A stretch of 11,278 bases of DNA from Spartobacteria bacterium (lineage in GTDB: Bacteria; Verrucomicrobiota; Verrucomicrobiia; Chthoniobacterales; Chthoniobacteraceae), in the NCBI GenBank assembly GCA_025350985.1, contig JANXWU010000348.1:1-11278 (forward strand). Reading direction: 5' to 3'. Numbering within the stretch: the first letter of the stretch is position 1; each line of letters opens with the position of its first letter. The position numbers and the translations under genes are program-made. Positions 7,267-11,278 of the stretch are shown here, in pieces. Under the pieces are notes generated by a model, which saw nothing but the letters and a program-made list of their open reading frames with translations, was not told where the DNA came from and did no database searches.

Positions 7267-8463
7267 ATGCTTTTTTTCGCCCCTCACGACCCCGGCCTCT
7301 CCGGCAATGGTGAAAGCGCCCCGGACGTGTGTGAACCGGCGGAGGAGGGGCGTCCGCAGCACCGGGAGCCCGCTGAACTGTCGGCGGCGCTCAAGCTTTT
7401 CGACGGGCTGTTGAACGCCTCGGATACGGAGGGCGCCGCGAGCGCGCTGGCCCAATTGCGCCCGCAACTCGACGAGTGGACGCGGCTGGAATGCGACGCG
7501 AAGCTGGCCACGCGCCTGCGCCAGCCGCACCCCGCCAAGGCAGCCTTGCATGCGCTCTGCCTCGGGCCCGCCCAAGCCACGCGTGCGCTCGTCGGAGCGG
7601 CGAACTCCTTTTACGAAGCAGGATGGGGCGCGGATGTGGAGAAGGTCTTCCGCCTCGCCTGCGATGAGCCGGGCTGCAATCCTGAAGTGGGCACGCTGTT
7701 CGCCGAGCGCATCGTCCAGCACAAGGCGTGGGCGAGGCGGAAGGAAGTGTACGCGCTGCTGGAAAAAGGAGAGCTGGGACGGCACGCGTTCGTCGTTTAC
7801 ACCAACGCCCTCGGCGAGCGCAAAAAAGTCGATCTCCTCAAACGCCTGCTCGACCGCTACGGCAAATGGCTGCGCGCGGACATCCGCACCTGGGCCGCAG
7901 TCGGCTACGCGCTCACGGCCTGCGGCGAATACCGACGCACCGCGCAATGGATGAAAGACTGGCGCTCGCAAAAGGAGATCGCCCCGTGGCATCTCTACAA
8001 CCTCGTCCTCTCCCTCCGGCATTGCGGACACGACCGCGAGGCGCGCGCCATCAGCCTCCACGCCATCGCCATGCCGCAGCAGGACGACAGCCGCAGCGAC
8101 CATCAGCTTTGGCTCGCGCTCGACGATGCGCTCGAAGGCAACATCGTCTCCTCCGAAGCGCGGCTCGCCGAATTCGACGGTCACGGCCTCAAAGACTGCG
8201 CCCGCCTTCTGCGCATGATGGTGCGCAGCATCACCGACGTGCGCGAGTCCCCGCCCGCCGACCGGCGCGCGGAGTTCCGCTCGGCGAAGCGCCGCATGCT
8301 TCGCGATTTTCGGGAAAAAATCGGACGCGGCCCGGCGGAGTTGCGCCGCGCCTATCGCCGCACCGTCCGGCGCATGGCGAAGGACGCACTCGCGTGGCCG
8401 GGCCTTTCGGCGTTCGTCGGGCCGCTCATGTGGCCTGCTTTTATGAAGCGCATCGGCTTTTGA
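7267..8463 (+). CDS. Alpha-helical TPR-like protein of unknown function
   Basis: 398 residues from the ATG at 7267; an in-frame ATG at 7180 would add 29 residues. I do not recognise a named family. The protein has no signal peptide or membrane segment and is rich in Ala, Leu and Arg, with successive amphipathic helices. Several pairs have TPR-like spacing (for example helices around 36-50, 56-67, 106-118, 122-131 and 142-152, then 206-233 with AAVGYALTACGEYRRTAQWM, then 240-268 with NLVLSLRHCGHDREARAISL). The N-terminal 35 residues look disordered, and the last 60 are strongly basic (RRAYRRTVRRMAKDA). A superhelical protein-protein interaction scaffold is the best inference. It lies 7 bp upstream of aat on the same strand, so the two are probably co-transcribed. 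Confidence 0.7.
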   Translation: MLFFAPHDPGLSGNGESAPDVCEPAEEGRPQHREPAELSAALKLFDGLLNASDTEGAASALAQLRPQLDEWTRLECDAKLATRLRQPHPAKAALHALCLGPAQATRALVGAANSFYEAGWGADVEKVFRLACDEPGCNPEVGTLFAERIVQHKAWARRKEVYALLEKGELGRHAFVVYTNALGERKKVDLLKRLLDRYGKWLRADIRTWAAVGYALTACGEYRRTAQWMKDWRSQKEIAPWHLYNLVLSLRHCGHDREARAISLHAIAMPQQDDSRSDHQLWLALDDALEGNIVSSEARLAEFDGHGLKDCARLLRMMVRSITDVRESPPADRRAEFRSAKRRMLRDFREKIGRGPAELRRAYRRTVRRMAKDALAWPGLSAFVGPLMWPAFMKRIGF

Positions 8464-8470
8464 CCGGGGC

Positions 8471-9043
8471 ATGATCGCGCCGGAGTTTTTGCTCGAAGCG
8501 TATCGGCGCGGCATTTTCCCGATGGCGATGGACGACGGCGAGATCGGCTGGTTCTCTCCCGACCCGCGCGCAATCATCCCGCTCGACGACCACTTTCACA
8601 TCCCGCACGGACTGCGGCGGGCGCTGAAAAGAAACCGGTTCGAGCTGCGCTTCGACACCGTGTTTGGAGAAGTGATGCACGCTTGTGCCGATCGCGGCGA
8701 GACGTGGATCAGTGGGGAGATCATCGAGACTTACTGCGAACTGCACCGGCTCGGCTTCGCGCATTCGGTCGAAGCGTGGCTCGACGGAGAACTGGTCGGC
8801 GGACTTTACGGCGTGTCGCTCGGAGGCGCGTTCTTCGGCGAGTCGATGTTTCACCGCCACACCGACGCGTCGAAAATCGCCCTCGTCGCGCTCGTCGAGC
8901 GTCTGCGCGAGCGCGGCTACAAGCTGCTCGACACGCAATGGCTCACGCCGCATTTGCAAACCTTCGGCGCGTGCGAAATTTCCCGCGCGGCCTATCTGCG
9001 TCGCTTGGCTGCGGCGATGCAGCGCGCCTGCGCGTTCCGATGA
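8471..9043 (+). CDS. aat: Leucyl/phenylalanyl-tRNA-protein transferase
   Basis: 190 residues. Transfers Leu or Phe from aminoacyl-tRNA to N-terminal Lys/Arg of proteins, marking them for ClpS/ClpAP-type degradation in the bacterial N-degron pathway. Family landmarks run in order: AYRRGIFPMA (10-19), GWFSPDPRAIIPL (26-38), TWI (78-80), SVEAWLDGELVGGLYGVSLG, FFGESMFH then DASKIAL, and D-T-Q-W-L-T-P-H-L...GACEISRAAY. It lacks the N-terminal GLLA-GGDLSP segment of the longer gamma-proteobacterial enzyme and resembles the shorter form that opens at ELL-AY--GIFPMA, so it is probably complete. It follows the TPR-like gene by 7 bp, and REP-like repeats begin immediately after its stop. Confidence 0.95.
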   Translation: MIAPEFLLEAYRRGIFPMAMDDGEIGWFSPDPRAIIPLDDHFHIPHGLRRALKRNRFELRFDTVFGEVMHACADRGETWISGEIIETYCELHRLGFAHSVEAWLDGELVGGLYGVSLGGAFFGESMFHRHTDASKIALVALVERLRERGYKLLDTQWLTPHLQTFGACEISRAAYLRRLAAAMQRACAFR

Positions 9044-9046
9044 AAA

Positions 9047-9125
9047 GTAGCGCAAGCCTCTGGCTTGCCGACCCAAAGTAGCGCAAGCCTCTGGCTTGCC
9101 GACTCAAGCCAGAGGCTTGAGCTAC
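9047..9125. repeat. Cluster of three GTAG-headed REP-like hairpin repeats (two direct, one inverted)
   Basis: Copy 1 (9047-9072) and copy 2 (9078-9103) are identical 26-mers 31 bp apart, each starting GTAG and carrying the hairpin GCAAGCC-TCT-GGCTTGC. An inverted third copy lies at 9105-9125. Copy 2 and the inverted copy form a 21-bp stem with one mismatch around a 6-nt loop. A 5' GTAG followed by an imperfect palindrome, in head-to-tail and head-to-head arrangement, is the known layout of REP/BIME elements handled by REP-associated tyrosine transposases. It begins 3 bp after the aat stop, where it could also act as a transcript-end or mRNA-stabilising structure. No such transposase gene is in the window. 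Confidence 0.85.
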
Positions 9126-9167
9126 CATGAATCGGCTAGGACAGTTTTACTTCGCTCCGGCTCGTTC

Positions 9168-9686
9168 TCACTCGTAAAAAAACTGCGCCGTGGCCTGGCA
9201 CGCCTTGTCCGATTTCACCCGCACCCAGCGTGCCGAGTAGCCCTGCGGGAACTCGTGCGTGATCGTTTTTCCCGCTGGCACTTCGATCGTCTTGTATTCG
9301 TGAAAAAATCCGGCGGCACTGAAGTCGATCTCGATCGTCACCCGCACGGTTTCCTTCGCGCCGTGCGAGAGCGTGACCGACTTCTTGTCATAGCGGGTCA
9401 TCAGATACGGGTCGCTGGCGAGGTTTGCCTCGACGGGGGTGTTCAACCACGGACCGCCGTGTCCATGCGGCTTCCCGAGCTTCCACAAATCGTCGATGTC
9501 GCCAAACCACACGCCTGCCGCCTCGTTCGCCGCGAAGAAATGCCCGTCCGGCTTCGCGTCTCCGCGTGTTCCGGCCAGCGCCAGCAGCCCGCGCCACGAG
9601 CAGAAATCCGTGATCACGGTCCCGAGGCCGCGGGCGCGCTCGCGGAGTGGGATGGAAAAGATTGGCGCATGGTCGAGTCGCGGCAA
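9168..9686 (-). pseudogene. C-terminal fragment of a longer uncharacterised protein
   Basis: About 170 codons of good protein-like sequence, but only a TTG (9686) is available as a start and an in-frame TGA lies about 15 bases upstream. Internal patterns look like a conserved beta-rich C-terminal region: VITDFCSWRGLLALAGT, GVWFGDIDDLWKLGKP, DPYLMTRYDKKSVTLSH, then VEVPAGKTI-like, THEFPQGYSARWVRV and a final TAQFFYE. I recall similar segments at the ends of much longer PVC-group proteins, but I cannot name the family. The N-terminal part is missing and the sequence beyond is the moeB upstream region, so this is probably a remnant left by a deletion. A real short gene with a TTG start is the alternative. 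Confidence 0.55.
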
Positions 9687-9797
9687 CGAGCCGATGCGTC
9701 ACCGGGCAAAGCTTGCGTGAAGGCGACGATCCGCACCGAATCGGCGCTCTTTGCAAACCGCGAAACCGCGCTACCTTTTCCACCCATTTCACGACCC
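9687..9797. other. Upstream region of the MoeB-rhodanese gene
   Basis: No gene with credible protein sequence is seen here in any frame. It should contain the promoter of the downstream gene. The best match I see is TTGCAA at 9751 and TACCTT at 9772 with 15-bp spacing, which is weak. The frame of the downstream gene stays open far upstream (to 9096), but those residues are the shadow of the opposite-strand fragment and the REP cluster. Confidence 0.3.
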
Positions 9798-10988
9798 ATG
9801 GCCAAGAGCATCATCGACCCGGAGCGTCTTCAGAAAATCCAGTTCAGCAACGACGAAATCGCGCGTTACTCGCGCCATCTCATCATGCCCGAAGTCACGC
9901 TCGAAGGGCAGAAGCGGCTGAAAGCGTCGAGCATCCTGTGCATCGGCGCGGGCGGCCTCGGCTCGCCGATTGCGCTTTATCTTGCGGCGGCGGGCATCGG
10001 CCGCATCGGCCTTGTCGATGGCGATGTCGTCGATTTTTCCAATCTCCAGCGCCAGATTTTGCACGGCACGAAAGACGTGGGCCGGAAAAAATTGAACTCC
10101 GCGCGCGACCGCATTCGCGAGGTGAATCCCAACGTGCAGATCGATCTGCACGACACTTATTTCCGCAGCGACAACGCCCGCGAAATCGTCGAGCCGTACG
10201 ACATCGTCATCGACGGCACTGACAATTTCCCCACGCGCTATCTCTCGAACGACATCTGCGTTTTCCTGAAAAAGCCGAACGTCTATGGCTCCATCTTCCG
10301 CTTCGACGGGCAATGCACCGTCTACGCGCCACACCTCGGCGGGCCGTGCTACCGCTGCATGTTTCCCGAACCACCGCCGCCGGGCATGGTCCCGAGTTGC
10401 GCGGAAGGCGGCGTGCTCGGCGTGCTGCCCGGCATCATCGGCGTCATGCAGGCCATCGAGGCGATCAAGCTCATCATGGGCATCGGCGAATCGCTCATCG
10501 GGCGGCTCGTCCACTTCGACGCGCTCAAGCTCAAGTTCCGCGAGTTTAAGCTGCGCCAGGACCCGAAATGCCCGGTCTGTTCGGCCAACCCGACCATCAC
10601 CGATCTGATCGACTACGAACAATTCTGCGGCATCCCACAAGCCGCCGCCGCCGAAGCCGCGGAAGCGCCCATCCCGACGATCACGGTTCTGGATTTGAAA
10701 AGTAAAATCGACCGCAAGGAAAAGTTCGTGCTCCTCGACGTGCGCGAGCCGTTCGAGTGGGACATTTGCCATCTCGACGGCGCGAAGCTGATCCCCGTCG
10801 GCGAACTCCCCTCACGCATGAGCGAACTCGACAGCGCCGACGAGATCGTCATCCATTGCAAAAGCGGAATGCGCAGCGCGAAAGCCGTGCGCCTCCTGCA
10901 GGAAGCCGGCTTCGCCAAGCTGCACAACGTCGAAGGCGGCATCACCGCATGGGCCGAGCAGATCGACGAAAGCGTGCCGAAATACTGA
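9798..10988 (+). CDS. moeB: MoeB/ThiF-type sulfur-carrier adenylyltransferase fused to a rhodanese domain
   Basis: 396 residues from the ATG at 9798. Residues 15-270 are an E1-like adenylyltransferase: GAGGLGS nucleotide loop at 50-56, DGDVVDFSNLQRQ with Arg85, and IDGTDNFPTRY. A structural zinc site is formed by C184-x2-C187 and C258-x2-C261, and a candidate catalytic Cys201 lies in PSCAEGG. After an Ala/Glu linker (281-290), residues 295-396 form a rhodanese domain with LLDVREPFEW and active-site Cys354 in HCKSGMRS. The enzyme should adenylate the C-terminal Gly of a ubiquitin-like sulfur carrier (MoaD, ThiS or a related protein) and use the rhodanese cysteine to deliver sulfur, as in MoeZ/MOCS3-type proteins. 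No carrier gene is adjacent, so molybdopterin, thiamine, cysteine or tRNA thiolation cannot be separated. Confidence 0.92.
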   Translation: MAKSIIDPERLQKIQFSNDEIARYSRHLIMPEVTLEGQKRLKASSILCIGAGGLGSPIALYLAAAGIGRIGLVDGDVVDFSNLQRQILHGTKDVGRKKLNSARDRIREVNPNVQIDLHDTYFRSDNAREIVEPYDIVIDGTDNFPTRYLSNDICVFLKKPNVYGSIFRFDGQCTVYAPHLGGPCYRCMFPEPPPPGMVPSCAEGGVLGVLPGIIGVMQAIEAIKLIMGIGESLIGRLVHFDALKLKFREFKLRQDPKCPVCSANPTITDLIDYEQFCGIPQAAAAEAAEAPIPTITVLDLKSKIDRKEKFVLLDVREPFEWDICHLDGAKLIPVGELPSRMSELDSADEIVIHCKSGMRSAKAVRLLQEAGFAKLHNVEGGITAWAEQIDESVPKY

Positions 10989-11060
10989 GCGCGTCGCGAA
11001 ACGGTCGCGCGGTTATTGCCAAACCTCGACTAAATCTAGTTAGGTGTGTTACGCGCATCT
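10989..11060. other. Intergenic gap with possible promoter
   Basis: G+C falls across this gap. TTGCCA at 11016-11021 followed by the AT-rich TAAATCTAGTTA (11031-11042) could hold a promoter for the next gene, but spacing and -10 match are poor. Short complementary arms GCGCG (10989-10993) and CGCGC (11006-11010) follow the moeB stop without a T-run, so a terminator is not demonstrated. Confidence 0.25.
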
Positions 11061-11278
11061 ATGTTGAACCGAGCCGATCCAGCTTCCGCAGCGAAAGTCT
11101 TTACCGACTTATTCCCAAATCCGGCTATTCGGCAGTCATGCATCCAGTTTCTAGCTGATTCCGTAGCCACGGCTCACGCGGCTAATCCGAACAGATGGGC
11201 TATTACACTTTCTGAGGACATGATTCGCCTCAATGTGTGCCGTATCGAGGCTCTCACCTTCTTCCCGGATTTGGTTCA
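11061..11278 (+). CDS. Unrecognised protein, N-terminal part only (runs off the window)
   Basis: An uninterrupted frame from the ATG at 11061 to the last base gives 72 residues with no stop: MLNRADPASAAKVFTDLFPN at the start, an Ala-rich helix, then NPNRWAITLSEDMIRLNVCR and IEALTFFPDLV. The pattern of an amphipathic helix followed by beta-strands looks like a genuine soluble domain. An alternative GTG start lies at 11046. Its G+C is clearly lower than the genes to its left, which could signal a different origin, but the sample is short. I cannot assign a family. Confidence 0.6.
   Translation, partial: MLNRADPASAAKVFTDLFPNPAIRQSCIQFLADSVATAHAANPNRWAITLSEDMIRLNVCRIEALTFFPDLV

Noticed and set aside
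8471..8530. Truncated N-terminus of Aat as a sign of decay
   Set aside because: A short form beginning just before AY-RGIFPMA is known in other bacteria, and all downstream motifs are intact.
9047..9103. CRISPR-like direct repeats
   Set aside because: Only two direct copies with a 5-bp gap, plus an inverted copy; this is a REP/BIME arrangement with no spacer-length DNA.
9751..9777. Sigma-70-like promoter before moeB (TTGCAA, TACCTT)
   Set aside because: 15-bp spacing and a poor -10 match; not strong enough to call as a site.
9096..9797. N-terminal extension of the MoeB-rhodanese frame to 9096
   Set aside because: It translates REP repeats and the antisense of a better minus-strand frame; the family N-terminus fits the ATG at 9798.
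10989..11010. Rho-independent terminator after moeB
   Set aside because: Only 5-bp GC arms with a 12-nt loop and no following T-run.

Overview
The window is GC-rich bacterial chromosomal DNA, roughly 60-65 % G+C by eye. Its gene content (a sialidase-like Asp-box secreted protein, sugar dehydrogenases, a TPR-like protein next to aat, and a MoeB-rhodanese fusion) and its small hairpin repeats fit a soil or freshwater member of the Verrucomicrobiota/PVC group. That assignment is an inference from general family resemblance and has not been tested by any search.

Region 1 (1-3904, + strand) is a compact four-gene catabolic unit. It holds a secreted beta-propeller-like protein, a hexulose-6-phosphate-synthase/3-keto-L-gulonate-6-phosphate-decarboxylase family enzyme, a zinc-type medium-chain dehydrogenase and a short-chain dehydrogenase, with gaps of 17, 3 and 13 bp. 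Two oxidoreductases plus a decarboxylase/aldolase of the OMP-decarboxylase superfold suggest stepwise oxidation and cleavage of a sugar, polyol or sugar acid. The substrate cannot be read from the sequence. The dehydrogenase has lost all four structural-zinc cysteines at exactly the canonical spacing.

Region 2 (3888-7068, - strand) holds guaA (GMP synthase) followed 32 bp later by a multi-membrane-span GT39-like glycosyltransferase, whose 3' end overlaps the convergent SDR gene by 17 bp. As read, guaA is broken by an apparent one-base deletion just after the ATP-pyrophosphatase P-loop. It also carries a five-unit 7-bp tandem repeat inside the coding sequence, adding about a dozen Lys/Asn/Ser/Gln-rich residues.

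Region 3 (7069-9043, + strand) is a short intergenic stretch, then an alpha-helical TPR-like protein of unknown role, then aat (leucyl/phenylalanyl-tRNA-protein transferase) 7 bp downstream. Region 4 (9044-9797) is repeat- and remnant-bearing: three GTAG-headed REP-like hairpins in direct and inverted arrangement, then a minus-strand C-terminal fragment of a longer protein that has no credible start. Region 5 (9798-10988, + strand) is a MoeB/ThiF-type adenylyltransferase fused to a rhodanese domain, for sulfur-carrier activation. Region 6 (11061-11278) is the start of a less GC-rich gene that runs off the window and is not recognised.

I found no CRISPR array, tRNA, rRNA, transposase, toxin-antitoxin or recognisable defence module. 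The most interesting items are the zinc-ligand-less dehydrogenase in an unassigned sugar operon, the heptamer array inside guaA, and the REP cluster.
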